A DNA stretch of 64,000 nucleotides from Gordonia pseudamarae (GCF_025273675.1 NZ_CP045809.1:558001-622000), one strand, 5' to 3'. Shown: positions 17,630-26,821, counted from the stretch's first letter. Program-made: numbers and translations. The notes: generated by a model not told the origin, from the sequence alone.

Positions 17630-19933
17630 TCAGCGGAGTCTGCTGACCTTCTCGCCGTGCTTGGCTTCAAGCTCGGCGATGCGCTTCTCGAGTTTCGAGA
17701 TCTTGACCTCACGACGGTCGGGGATGTTGATGATCGGCAGTTCGGCCAGCGGCGCGGTCACCCGCTCCGGTCCGTCGATCCCGAACACCGTCGCGGTCAG
17801 TTCGTCGGTGTCCGATCCCCAGGAGCCGTAGTAGAGAAGGTCCTTCGGGGGTTCGGGCGTGACGAACCCGGCGCAGAACTCGGCGAAGGGCTTGCCGCGC
17901 TTGAGGCGCGCCTTGCGTGCGGCGGCGCGGGCCTTGTCGGTCGCCGCGATGTCGAGGCGGAAGGTCGCCGGGTCGTAGTGCACCGCGAAGATGTCCTCGG
18001 CGACCTTGCGGCTGATGCGGCCGAGTTCGGCGTCGGCGACAACCGACTCGGGTGCTCGCTCCAGCGGATCACCATAGCCGCCGCCGGCGCCCTGGCTGAT
18101 CATGTACAGCTCGCCGTCCTTGGCCCGGTCGAACTGCAGTCCCATGTGATAGGTCGAGTACTGACCGTCGGCGAAGGGCTGCTCGTTCATGATCTTCTCG
18201 ATCGACAGGTCGAACGTCTTGTTGTCGCGGCGGAAGTGCTCGTAGACGTTGGTGCCCTTGACCATCGCCAGTGGGTAGGTGCCGCAGCCGTAGCCGCCGT
18301 ACATCCCGTAGATGGAGGAGAACTTGGCGCCCGAGGTGACCGTCATGAATCCCCACTCCGGGGTGCCCTCGGCCGCGACGATCATCTCGTAGCCCATGCC
18401 GCCGTTGAACTTTCCGAAGCCCATGTTGTCACGGACCAGTCGCTTGGCCACCAGCTGCATGAACGGGACCTCTTCCTCCATCACCTCCTGCTCGGCGGTG
18501 TCGGCCATCGCGCAGAACAGCGGGGACACGGCGTCCTCGCCGTCGCGGAACGGCTTTGCGCCACCGGGCATCCCGTTGAGGTCGGCGCAGAGGTTGCCCA
18601 CCATGTCGCCGTGCTGGGTGATGCCGCCCCACAGGAACGTGTTGATCTGGTTGAACCAGTTGGCGACGACATTGCTGTACTTGTTCGGCGTCGAGAACGA
18701 GATGCGGCTGTAGAGCGCCTGCATCATCGAGAACCCGCGGAAAGAGGCCTGCAGCGACTGTCCCATCGGGGCGTCGTAGGAGGCGTCGGCCCAGGTGCCC
18801 TCGTCGGAGATGATCTCGATGCAGCTCATCGCGGCCGTGCACCGCGGCAGATCCGGCCACCAGAATGCCAGGATCGCCTGCATCATCATCGATTTCACCG
18901 AACACAAGGGTGAGTTGATCGCGCGGTTGCGGATCTCGGGTCCGGTGCCACGAAGATCCACGGTCATGTGATCACCCTTGATGGTGACCTCGCACGCGAT
19001 CTTGATGAGGATGTTCTCCTTGAGCGTGCTGTCCATGAACTGATCGAAACGGTAGGTGCCGTCGGGCAGTTCGGCGATCCGCCGGCGCACCTCGGCGTCG
19101 ACGTCCTCCACCGTGGTGCGCAGCGCGGCCACGAACGTGTCCACCCCCACCTCGTCGATCACCTTGTCGACGCGCTCCATGATCTTGCGGACAGCGGTGA
19201 TCTTCACCTTGAGGTCGGCGAGCTGCAGTTTGGGATCGCGCACCGAATGCTGAAGGAAGGTCAGCAGATCCCGGCGCAGGTGGCCGCGTTCGACGATCTT
19301 GAACGGGCTCATCCGCAGGCCGTCATCGAACGGGGTCTCCGAGCCCGACGGCATGCCGCCCGGCTCACAGGCGCCGTTCTCGCCCTCGTGGATGGTCGCG
19401 GCCACCCAGGCGATGATCTGGTCGTCACGGATGATCGGCATGATCATCGACTGATCGGTGTTGTGCACGTTGCCGTATCGGGCATCGTTGTGGATGAAGC
19501 CGTCACCGGGGTGTACGCCGACGGTCGGCTCGTCCTTCCAGTACTTCATGATGTAGCGGATCGGGTGGTGCAGGATCGCGCTGAAGGCGATGACGCCGTG
19601 GCAGGACAGGTAGGAGACGTCACCGGCGGCGGTGTAGATGGCGGTCGTGAGGTCGCCCCACTTGGCGCCGGGTGCCGCGCCCTGCGCCTCGCACATCTCG
19701 TAGCCCTCGTCGAGTGCGCCGGCGATGCGCTTGCGGATGCGCTCGACCTCGAGCCGGTCGATGCCCGCGGCGATGGCGATCTCTTCGTGGTCGGTGCGCG
19801 CGGAGATGCTGTGATCGCGCATGATGTCGGGGTCGGGCCCCAGGAACAGGGTGGTCTCGTCCATGAACTTGTCCACCCACTCCTGCTCTTCGGGAGTGAG
19901 GGGAGTGACGGGACGTTCGTTGATTGCGGTCAT
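17630..19933 (-). CDS. HyuB-type subunit of an ATP-dependent ketone carboxylase
   Basis: A 767-residue hydantoinase B/oxoprolinase-family protein. Features include GVIAFSAILHHPIRYIMKYW, HNDARYGNVHNTDQSM, VDLRGTGPEIRNRAINSP and the glycine-rich QGAGGGYGDPLERAPE, with a charged helical C-terminus (KISKLEKRIAELEAKH). In acetone and acetophenone carboxylases this subunit carries out the carboxylation while HyuA-type subunits use ATP. The presence of the gamma-like zinc protein at 22128 separates it from plain hydantoinase or 5-oxoprolinase operons. The start at 19933 has GAAGGA 6 bp upstream. The ketone used is not determined: acetone, butanone or an aryl ketone are possible. Confidence 0.82.
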   Translation of the reverse strand: MTAINERPVTPLTPEEQEWVDKFMDETTLFLGPDPDIMRDHSISARTDHEEIAIAAGIDRLEVERIRKRIAGALDEGYEMCEAQGAAPGAKWGDLTTAIYTAAGDVSYLSCHGVIAFSAILHHPIRYIMKYWKDEPTVGVHPGDGFIHNDARYGNVHNTDQSMIMPIIRDDQIIAWVAATIHEGENGACEPGGMPSGSETPFDDGLRMSPFKIVERGHLRRDLLTFLQHSVRDPKLQLADLKVKITAVRKIMERVDKVIDEVGVDTFVAALRTTVEDVDAEVRRRIAELPDGTYRFDQFMDSTLKENILIKIACEVTIKGDHMTVDLRGTGPEIRNRAINSPLCSVKSMMMQAILAFWWPDLPRCTAAMSCIEIISDEGTWADASYDAPMGQSLQASFRGFSMMQALYSRISFSTPNKYSNVVANWFNQINTFLWGGITQHGDMVGNLCADLNGMPGGAKPFRDGEDAVSPLFCAMADTAEQEVMEEEVPFMQLVAKRLVRDNMGFGKFNGGMGYEMIVAAEGTPEWGFMTVTSGAKFSSIYGMYGGYGCGTYPLAMVKGTNVYEHFRRDNKTFDLSIEKIMNEQPFADGQYSTYHMGLQFDRAKDGELYMISQGAGGGYGDPLERAPESVVADAELGRISRKVAEDIFAVHYDPATFRLDIAATDKARAAARKARLKRGKPFAEFCAGFVTPEPPKDLLYYGSWGSDTDELTATVFGIDGPERVTAPLAELPIINIPDRREVKISKLEKRIAELEAKHGEKVSRLR

Positions 19934-19958
19934 TGTGTGTCCTTCGTTGGTGGGCGGG

Positions 19959-22088
19959 TCAGTCCTGGAGGAACCAGACCGCGCCCTGCTTGGTCGGTTC
20001 CAGACGCCACGTGGGCTCGACGAGGAATGTGGTGGTCTCGGTGGTCACGATGGCCGGGCCGGGAATGACCCGATCGGCGGTGAGGGCCGCGTCGTTGTAG
20101 ACGGGGGTGTCGATGGCCTTGTCGTGGCCGATGAAGTACGCCTTGCGATGGCCCACCGGATCCGGCACGGTACGTTCCCCGCCGCTTTCCAGCGCGTCGA
20201 AGTTGACCACGTCGCCGTCGACGAAGGCGGCCACGCGCACGGTGTTGCAACGGATCCCGGCCTCCGGCGCGGCCGACGCGGCGCCGAATCGGTGACTGTA
20301 CACGTCGCCGAAGGTCTTGATGATGTCCAGTACGTCGCCGACGCCCGACACCCGGGTCAGGTCCTCGAGCGCGACGGCCTGGGTGAGAAGCTGGTTGCCG
20401 TAACGCATGTCGAGTTCCAGCCGGAACTTGACGTCGTCGCCGGCGAACCCCTGCCGGACCAGGTCCTCGCGCCCCTTGGCCTCCAGGTCCTCGATCACCG
20501 CGTTGATCTCCGCGTAGTCGTCGTACAGGGCGCGGGTGGTGGCGTTGTACAGGGTGACGTGTACGCCGCGCTCGTGGAAATGCAACTGCCGCATGTTGCC
20601 CGCGCCGCAGGCCGAGAACACCGATGAGAATGGCGGTGCCAGAACGCGTTTGATTCCGGCGTGGCGGGCGATGCCGCAGGCGTGCAGCGGGCCGTTGCCG
20701 CCGTAGGCGAGCATGGTGAAGTCCTCGGGCAGGTAGCCGCGCACGCGCAGTTCCTTGCCGATGCCGATCGCCATCTGCTCGTCGACGCCGTCCTTGATGA
20801 CCCGGGCGACCTCGATGACGTCCATGTCGAGGTGATCGCACAGGTTTTCCTCGATGGCGAACCTGGCGCGCTTCGGGTTGAGCTTGATGTACCCGTTGGC
20901 GTAGTTGTCGGGATCGAAGTATCCGAGTACCAGGTCGGCGTCGGTGACCGTGGGCTTGAGACCACCCCGGTCGTAGCAGGCCGGACCCGGATTGGAGCCC
21001 GCCGACTGCGGACCGATCTTCACCGAGTTGTGGATGCGATCGTAGCCGGCGATCGAACCGCCACCGGCTCCGAGGGTGTCGAGGTGAACCATCGGCACCG
21101 ACACCAGCCAGCGATCGATGGTGGGCAGGAAGTCATAGTGTTTCACACCGCCCTCGGGCACCAGGCCGATGTCGAAGGACGTGCCGCCCATGTCGGTGGA
21201 GATCAGGTTGCCGACCCCGGTCTCGTTCGAAAGGTGTTCGGCGGCACCGACACCGGCAATGGGTCCGGAGTGGATGGTTTGCAGCGCGTCCGTCGAGTTC
21301 ATCTGCGCCATGCCGCCGGAGTTGTGGATCACCAGCATCGGTCGGTCATAGCCGAAGTCGCGCAGGTTGTTCGACAGCTGCGACAGCGCGTGGAACATGA
21401 TCGAGTGCAGATATCCGTCGACGATGGTGGAGGTGGCTCGCACATACTCGCCCTTGCGGCCGGAGACCTGGTGTCCCAGCAGGACCGGGATGGCGCCGAG
21501 CTCGTGCGGCGGGAACTCGTCGAGGATGATCTCCTGGATCGCCAGCTCGTGTTCGGGGTTCTCGGTCGCGTTGGTCAACGACACCACGATGGCCTCGGCG
21601 CCGGCGTCGACCAGTTCGCGCACGACCTTGCGGACATCGTCGGGATCGATTCGGGCGACGATCTTTCCGGCCGAGTTGATGCGTTCCTTGACCGATCGGA
21701 TGAGCGAGCGTGCGACCAGCGGCTCGGGACGTTCGGCGGCCGGCAGGTTCTGCTGCATCGAGTAGTCCAGGCCCTCGCCGTAGCCGCGGCCACGCGAGAG
21801 CGGGATGGTGTCCTCGAAGCCGTGCGTCACGATGGCCGCCACCTTGGGGCCGTTGCGCTCGATGAGCGCGTTGGTGCCCAGGGTGGTGGCATAGCGGACC
21901 GAGTCGACCTCGGAGAGGACGGTCGAGCGGTCGAGTCCGGCCCGCTTGCAGGCGAGATCGAGTGCCTCGTTGAATCCGAGCGCGAGATTGTGGTGGGTGG
22001 TCAGCGCCTTGGCGTCGACGTAGATGTCGTCCCAGACGAAAAAGCAGTCGGTGAAGGTACCACCGATGTCAACGGAGATGCGTTTCAT
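19959..22088 (-). CDS. HyuA-type subunit of an ATP-dependent ketone carboxylase (long form)
   Basis: A 709-residue hydantoinase A/oxoprolinase-family protein of the ASKHA fold. The phosphate-binding motif is VDIGGTFTDCFFVWDD, followed by YATTLGTNALIERNG, STDMGGTSFDIGLV and LAYGGNGPLHACGIARHAG. It is close to AcxA or Apc3 in length. It would activate the ketone and bicarbonate by ATP-dependent phosphorylation. It sits 25 bp upstream of the HyuB gene. A second, shorter HyuA paralogue (22592-24499) starts the operon, which is a feature of acetophenone carboxylase rather than the three-subunit acetone carboxylase. Confidence 0.84.
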   Translation of the reverse strand: MKRISVDIGGTFTDCFFVWDDIYVDAKALTTHHNLALGFNEALDLACKRAGLDRSTVLSEVDSVRYATTLGTNALIERNGPKVAAIVTHGFEDTIPLSRGRGYGEGLDYSMQQNLPAAERPEPLVARSLIRSVKERINSAGKIVARIDPDDVRKVVRELVDAGAEAIVVSLTNATENPEHELAIQEIILDEFPPHELGAIPVLLGHQVSGRKGEYVRATSTIVDGYLHSIMFHALSQLSNNLRDFGYDRPMLVIHNSGGMAQMNSTDALQTIHSGPIAGVGAAEHLSNETGVGNLISTDMGGTSFDIGLVPEGGVKHYDFLPTIDRWLVSVPMVHLDTLGAGGGSIAGYDRIHNSVKIGPQSAGSNPGPACYDRGGLKPTVTDADLVLGYFDPDNYANGYIKLNPKRARFAIEENLCDHLDMDVIEVARVIKDGVDEQMAIGIGKELRVRGYLPEDFTMLAYGGNGPLHACGIARHAGIKRVLAPPFSSVFSACGAGNMRQLHFHERGVHVTLYNATTRALYDDYAEINAVIEDLEAKGREDLVRQGFAGDDVKFRLELDMRYGNQLLTQAVALEDLTRVSGVGDVLDIIKTFGDVYSHRFGAASAAPEAGIRCNTVRVAAFVDGDVVNFDALESGGERTVPDPVGHRKAYFIGHDKAIDTPVYNDAALTADRVIPGPAIVTTETTTFLVEPTWRLEPTKQGAVWFLQD

Positions 22089-22127
22089 GAATTGGCTCCT
22101 GGGGGAATGCGGTCGCGGCGGACCGGA

Positions 22128-22556
22128 TCATCGAATGTGGCCTGCGGCTTTGAGTTCTGCGGTGTACTTCTGCGCGTCCTCGCCGGGCCCGTAGTTGTGG
22201 ACCTCCTCGGCGTCGACGCCACGCTCTTCCCACTGCGCGCGCAGCGCGGGGATGTCGATGATCATGTCGATGGCCGGCGGGTGGCCCGGCGGCAGGTATT
22301 CGACCTCGATCTGCGTCGCGCAGCCGGGGCAGTAGTACTCGACGATGCGGCAGTATCCCGGGTCGGGACTGAAGGTGTACTCGTACCGTTCGGGATCGAT
22401 GATCGGCTGGTGGATCTCGCGCGGATCACGGTCGTAGGCGAGGGTTCCGGGCTTGTAGTTGCCGTGCGCCGAGCCCATGTCGTGGGTGCACACGCGGCAC
22501 AGCCAGCGTTCGGTCTCGAGGTCGATCGACAGGTATTCGGTCATGGGCACTCGCAT
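22128..22556 (-). CDS. Small zinc-type subunit (AcxC/Apc2-like) of ketone carboxylase
   Basis: A 142-residue protein with two cysteine pairs, WLCRVCTHDMG and EYYCPGCATQIEVEYLPPGH, spaced like a zinc-binding site. This matches the small gamma-type subunit of acetone carboxylase (AcxC, about 19 kDa) or Apc2 (about 15 kDa). Its presence marks the operon as a ketone carboxylase. AAAGGAGGG lies 5 bp before the ATG at 22556, a very strong ribosome site. It lies between the two HyuA-type genes. Confidence 0.82.
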   Translation of the reverse strand: MRVPMTEYLSIDLETERWLCRVCTHDMGSAHGNYKPGTLAYDRDPREIHQPIIDPERYEYTFSPDPGYCRIVEYYCPGCATQIEVEYLPPGHPPAIDMIIDIPALRAQWEERGVDAEEVHNYGPGEDAQKYTAELKAAGHIR

Positions 22557-22591
22557 GAGAGCCCTCCTTTCGGATGGGTGGGTGGGCCGCG

Positions 22592-24499
22592 TCAGTGGTG
22601 GTCGGACAGGAGCAGGTCGCCGGCGGCGGTGACCTGGAAGTACCAGCCGGGCAGCACGCGCGCGGTGAAGAACGGGCCCTCGATGATCGCCGGGCCCTCA
22701 CCGACGTGGCCGGGGCTCAGGTCGTCGAGGACGTGGACGGCGACCTCGTCGACCCGCTCGGCCGACGAACGCACCGCGCGGGTGCCCGACGACGGGGCCG
22801 CGGCCACGGTGACCGCACGGTCGGCGTCGAGCTCGGGGTGCGGCAGACGGGCGGTGACAGTCAGTTCCAGCGACAGCGCGTGTCCGGGGTACTCGACCTC
22901 GTCGCCGTCGGTGTAGGGGATCCGGCTTGCTGATCCGTCGTCGAGGTTCTCCAGGACGAGCTGCCAGTCGGTGTCGCAGTCGGTGAGCGCGTATCCCTCC
23001 TGGAACATGTCGCGTTCGGCGCGGGCGGCGAGGCCGGCGTACGCCTGCGTCGCGGCCGCCGGGGTCGCCTCGTTGAGGATGACCTCGTAGGTTTTGCCGA
23101 TGTCGGAGAACGCGATACCGAAGGCGGAGAACACCGCCGCGGTGCGGGGGATCAGGACGCGCCGGACTCCGGCGAGCCGGGCCGCGCCCGCCGCGCTCAT
23201 GGGTCCGGCGCCGCCGAAGGCGAGCAGCGTGGTGTCGGGTTCGACCCAGCGTTCGAAGGCGCCGGCCAGCGCGGTGAAGTACGCGTTCTCCATCCGCACG
23301 AGAGCCTCTTCGAGGCTGACGCCGAGCGGTCGGGCGACGGTCTCGGTGATGACGGCACGAGAGCGCTCGGGGTCGAGGGTGAAGGTGCCGTCGAGGTAGG
23401 TGTCGGGGTCGAGCACGCCGAGCAGCAGGTTGACGTCGGTGATGGTGGCCTGCTTGCCGCCGAACCCGAAGCAGGCGGGCCCGGGTGCGGCGCCGACGGA
23501 TTGGGGACCGACGGTGATCCGGCCGTCGACGACCTCGATCACCGACGAGCCGCCGACACCGGTCGACCCGACATCGCTCATGGCGTAGGAGATGTCGACG
23601 CCTTCGATGGCGCCGCGCTCACGGACCAGGACCTGGTTGTCGCCGACGACGCCGACATCGGTGGTGGTGCCGCCGATGTCCATCATGAGCGCGTGGCGCA
23701 GGCCGTACACCTTGGCCAGGGCTGCGGTGCCCTCCAGTCCGCCGCGCGGGCCCGAGGAGTAGGTCTTGAGCGCGATCGACTTGGCCACGCGCGAGGACGC
23801 GCCGTCGTTGCGGTAGACCAGCAGCGGGTTGGCGACCTTGTACTCCTTGAGACGCCGCTCGGCGCCGTAGAGGAAGCGTTCCATCGTGGGGTGCAGGAAG
23901 GCGTTGATCACGCACGACCAGGTGCGGCGGGCGGCGTCGCGATCGCCGGCGAGTTCCCAGCTGTAGATGAGCGGGACCGAACCGAGCAGGTGGCGCGGAA
24001 ATTTGCGCAGCAGGATGTGACGCAGGGTGTGCTCCTGGTCGGGGTCGGACCCGACGATGACCACACGAGCGGCGCCGAGCGTGGTGAGCCGGTTGACCAG
24101 CTGTACCGCGTCGAATTCCAGGTCGGCGGAGTTGGGGTCGACGACCAGGAAGCGGTCACCGATGACACCGTTGCGCAGCTTCTCCGCGGCGGGTGTGGTC
24201 ACCATCCGATCGGCGAGGTCGGCGATGGTGGTGACCACACCGATCATCGGTCCCTTGCGCTCCACCAGGGCGTTGGTGCCCTGGGTCGTGGAGTAGCGGA
24301 TGTGCTGGGCCTGATGCAGCAGGCGGGTCAGGTCGGCGTCGCCGTAGAGCTTCGCCGAGGCCTTCTCGATGCCGGCGAACAGGCATTCGGACAGGTCATG
24401 CGGGGTGGTCAGAGTCTTGGTGAAGCTGAGCTCGGTGCCATCCCACACGCAGATATCGGTGAGCGTGCCACCGTTGTCGATGTTGATGAGGGTTTCCAT
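22592..24499 (-). CDS. Second HyuA-type subunit of ketone carboxylase (short form, Apc1-like)
   Basis: A 635-residue HyuA-family protein: LINIDNGGTLTDICVWDG at the N-terminus, YSTTQGTNALVERKG, MMDIGGTTTDVGVVG and LAFGGAGPMSAAGAARLAG. The phosphate loop has DNGGT instead of DIGGT, a small change from its paralogue. I chose the ATG at 24499 because homology begins there; an ATG at 24535 is in frame but gives unrelated residues. It is the first gene of the operon and diverges from the regulator at 24717. Two HyuA genes of different length plus the small zinc subunit recall the Apc1-Apc2-Apc3 order. Confidence 0.82.
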   Translation of the reverse strand: METLINIDNGGTLTDICVWDGTELSFTKTLTTPHDLSECLFAGIEKASAKLYGDADLTRLLHQAQHIRYSTTQGTNALVERKGPMIGVVTTIADLADRMVTTPAAEKLRNGVIGDRFLVVDPNSADLEFDAVQLVNRLTTLGAARVVIVGSDPDQEHTLRHILLRKFPRHLLGSVPLIYSWELAGDRDAARRTWSCVINAFLHPTMERFLYGAERRLKEYKVANPLLVYRNDGASSRVAKSIALKTYSSGPRGGLEGTAALAKVYGLRHALMMDIGGTTTDVGVVGDNQVLVRERGAIEGVDISYAMSDVGSTGVGGSSVIEVVDGRITVGPQSVGAAPGPACFGFGGKQATITDVNLLLGVLDPDTYLDGTFTLDPERSRAVITETVARPLGVSLEEALVRMENAYFTALAGAFERWVEPDTTLLAFGGAGPMSAAGAARLAGVRRVLIPRTAAVFSAFGIAFSDIGKTYEVILNEATPAAATQAYAGLAARAERDMFQEGYALTDCDTDWQLVLENLDDGSASRIPYTDGDEVEYPGHALSLELTVTARLPHPELDADRAVTVAAAPSSGTRAVRSSAERVDEVAVHVLDDLSPGHVGEGPAIIEGPFFTARVLPGWYFQVTAAGDLLLSDHH

Positions 24500-24588
24500 G
24501 CCGGTCCATTCGTGAGACTTTCGGGGCGTTCGCAAGTGGCCTGCGCCACATTCGCCTCATAAGACTGACTCCCGTCCCGGGGCGTCGA

Positions 24589-24609
24589 GGTGTCCCACGA
24601 TGAGACACC
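24589..24609. promoter_or_regulatory. Palindromic operator between carboxylase operon and its activator
   Basis: A 21-bp dyad: GGTGTC (24589-24594) and GACACC (24604-24609), with inner CA and TG also matching. Its right half, TGAGACA, recurs at 26600-26606. It lies between the divergent promoters, so the activator at 24717 may bind here. Binding is inferred. Confidence 0.5.
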
Positions 24610-24716
24610 GAGGGCCTTGGATTGTGACCCATGTCTCGTTCACTATGTGTGAGTACACGTCGCGCCCGTGTCTGTGCCGAGGTCGACGAATGAACGGCGA
24701 GAGGCGGAAGACAAAC

Positions 24717-26564
24717 ATGCCCAATACCGACAATCGACTGCTGCGCGTGGCCGCCGCACGAGCCGATTTCCTGGAATCAGGCTCGCAGGGGGCGGCCGGC
24801 GTGGGCGATATCGTTGTCGCGTCGTGGGAGCGCAGTCATGCCGCCGGGGTCGATGTCGCCGCCGCGCACAGCACCTTCACCGACGGGATCGACACCGGGT
24901 CGTTGCTGGTCAGATGTGCCCGCCCGGTACTGGAACAACTCACCAGCGACACCGTGGACATGCCACTGGTGATCGCGCTGACCGACAGCCACGCCCGGGT
25001 GGTTCAGCGCGTCGACGCCTCGGTGGCGGTCGGGCGCCTGCTCGAACGCGTCGACTTCGCGCCCGGATTCACCTACGCCGAATCGACGATGGGCACCAAC
25101 GGGGTGGGTACCGTGTTCGAGGCCGGGCAGCCGGTGAGTGTGGTGGGGCCCGAACATTTCACCGAGCATCTGCAGCAGTTCGCCTGTACCGGTGCGCCGA
25201 TCATCGACCCGATGACCCGGCGCATCGAAGGTGTACTGGACATCTCGACGCTCAGCCACACGTGGAGCCCGATCATGCACGCGCTGGTCAAGAGTGCGGC
25301 CAAGGACATCGCGCAGAACCTGCTGCTCGATCGCAGCCAGGCGCAGCAGGCGATCTTCGCGACCTACCTGCGGGAATCCGTGCGCACCACCAAGAACGCC
25401 GTCTTCGCGTTCGGCGGGTCGGTATTCATGGCCAATGACATCGCGCAGGCATGGTTCGACACGGCCCAGCAGAAGGTGCTGCGTGAACACGCCGCGTTCC
25501 TGATGACCCGCAAGGACCGGATCAGCGACACCGTCCCGCTGGGCGACGGCAGGCACGTGCACATCACCGGAACCCGCATCATGACCGGCGCCGACGTGGC
25601 CGGGATGGTGGTGATCGCCGAGATCGTCGCCGGACGCAGGGCCGGAATGTCGGTGGACTTCGCCGATCACCACCTGCCCGAGATCGGCGTGACCACACAG
25701 GCGACGTCGTCGATCATCGACGACCTGTCGCGCCCGCGCGAGACCATCGTCTCCGGACGTTCCCCCGCCTGGCTGAGCGCGTGCCGGGAATTGCGTACCG
25801 CACTGGCCGAGCACACTCCCACGATCGTCGTCGGCGAGACCGGCGCCGGAAAGTTCACCCTGGTCACCGAGCTGTTCCACGCGCTGTTCGACGACGCCCG
25901 CAGCATCAGTGTCGACGCCGAAGAATTTGCCGCGCACTATGATTCGGCGGAAGTGGAGAAGCTCATCAATCCGGGTTCGGCGCCGACGCTCTACATCCTG
26001 CGCAACATCGACCAATGCACCACCGATGCCGCCGAGCAGGCCGAGCGGTTTCTCACCACGCTCGACGGCGTCGACGGGCCGGTCTGGTACATCGCGACGC
26101 TCTCGGACTCGGCCCTCGACTCCGACCTGCCCTTCCGGCAGATGCTCGGACACTTCGGTGCCTCGGTCAACATCCCGCCGCTGCGCTTTCGCACCGACGA
26201 CATCGATCAGGTGACGGCGTCGCTGCTGCGATTACTCGCCCCCGAGCGCAAGGTGCGGATCAGCCCGGAGGCGCGTCGGGTCATCAACCGGTATTCGTGG
26301 CCGCGCAACGTGTCCCAGTTGCACGAAGCCCTCGTTCACGCGCTCCGCCGACGCCCGGTCGGCGAGATCCAGGCGAGTGATCTGCCCGGCTACTGCCAGA
26401 GCTTCGCGCAGCGGACCCTGACCCCGGTGGAATCGGCCGAACGCGACCTGATCGTCTCGGCGCTGCGGGCCAACGACGGAAATCGTTCCGCCGCAGCGGA
26501 ACAGCTCGGTATGGCGCGATCGAGCCTGTACCGCAAACTCCGCACGTACGGGATCGCCGGCTGA
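24717..26564 (+). CDS. AcoR/AcxR-like activator with GAF, degenerate AAA+ and Fis domains
   Basis: About 615 residues. The N-terminus has VASWERSHAAGVD and a GAF-type sensor (AESTMGTNGVGTVFEAGQPV). The central region keeps a Walker A-like GETGAGKF, but Walker B is degraded (LYILRNIDQC) and I find no GAFTGA loop, the sigma-54 contact. The C-terminus is a Fis helix-turn-helix (RSAAAEQLGMARSSLYRKL). Actinobacteria lack sigma-54, so this protein must activate another polymerase form, as proposed for MimR-type regulators of propane and acetone genes. The start is uncertain: ATG at 24717, or 24690 with GAGG 7 bp upstream. It diverges from the carboxylase operon and probably controls it. Confidence 0.8.
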   Translation: MPNTDNRLLRVAAARADFLESGSQGAAGVGDIVVASWERSHAAGVDVAAAHSTFTDGIDTGSLLVRCARPVLEQLTSDTVDMPLVIALTDSHARVVQRVDASVAVGRLLERVDFAPGFTYAESTMGTNGVGTVFEAGQPVSVVGPEHFTEHLQQFACTGAPIIDPMTRRIEGVLDISTLSHTWSPIMHALVKSAAKDIAQNLLLDRSQAQQAIFATYLRESVRTTKNAVFAFGGSVFMANDIAQAWFDTAQQKVLREHAAFLMTRKDRISDTVPLGDGRHVHITGTRIMTGADVAGMVVIAEIVAGRRAGMSVDFADHHLPEIGVTTQATSSIIDDLSRPRETIVSGRSPAWLSACRELRTALAEHTPTIVVGETGAGKFTLVTELFHALFDDARSISVDAEEFAAHYDSAEVEKLINPGSAPTLYILRNIDQCTTDAAEQAERFLTTLDGVDGPVWYIATLSDSALDSDLPFRQMLGHFGASVNIPPLRFRTDDIDQVTASLLRLLAPERKVRISPEARRVINRYSWPRNVSQLHEALVHALRRRPVGEIQASDLPGYCQSFAQRTLTPVESAERDLIVSALRANDGNRSAAAEQLGMARSSLYRKLRTYGIAG

Positions 26565-26589
26565 TCGGGGTCGTGTCACGCTGGGGCAG

Positions 26590-26606
26590 TGTGCCGCAGT
26601 GAGACA
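26590..26606. promoter_or_regulatory. Second candidate operator after the activator gene
   Basis: TGTGCCGCAGTGAGACA matches 13 of 17 bases of the site at 24591-24607. It lies 26 bp after the activator stop and upstream of a thiolase relic, as if it once drove another operon controlled by the same protein. Confidence 0.4.
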
Positions 26607-26639
26607 TCCATAGTGTGGCCTGGGTAGCCTCTACCGGTC

Positions 26640-26756
26640 AACGTGTCCGGTCGCGCAGACGACATGCAACTGCCCGACGCCCGACTCGGCCTGATCCACA
26701 ACATGGGTGGCCTCGCAGTCGCCAACCACGTCACGATTCTCGGCGCACCCGGCTGA
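26640..26756 (+). pseudogene. C-terminal relic of a thiolase-family gene
   Basis: An open stretch ending in TGA at 26754 reads VSGRADDMQLPDARLG then LIHNMGGLAVANHVTILGAP. This is the typical last 35 residues of thiolase and lipid-transfer proteins. There is no start codon or catalytic region: the gene is almost wholly deleted, joined to the promoter region after the activator. A thiolase would fit the pathway (acetoacetyl-CoA cleavage). The match is from recall of the family pattern. Confidence 0.6.
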
Positions 26757-26784
26757 CGTTGGGTCCGGCGAGCCCAGAAGCACG

Positions 26785-26821
26785 AACTCTCCTGGTCGAT
26801 TGCCTCCTGACCAGGAGAGTT
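26785..26821 (-). terminator. Terminator of tRNA-Gly
   Basis: A perfect 13-bp stem, AACTCTCCTGGTC (26785-26797) and GACCAGGAGAGTT (26809-26821), with an 11-base loop. It begins 5 bp beyond the tRNA 3' end on the minus strand. Confidence 0.85.

Noticed and set aside
20661..22916. A 751-codon plus-strand open frame
   Set aside because: It is antisense to the HyuA gene and the small zinc subunit, which have strong family motifs and ribosome sites.
17630..24499. Hydantoinase or 5-oxoprolinase operon
   Set aside because: The small two-CxxC subunit and downstream scoAB are marks of ketone carboxylases; plain hydantoinase operons have neither.
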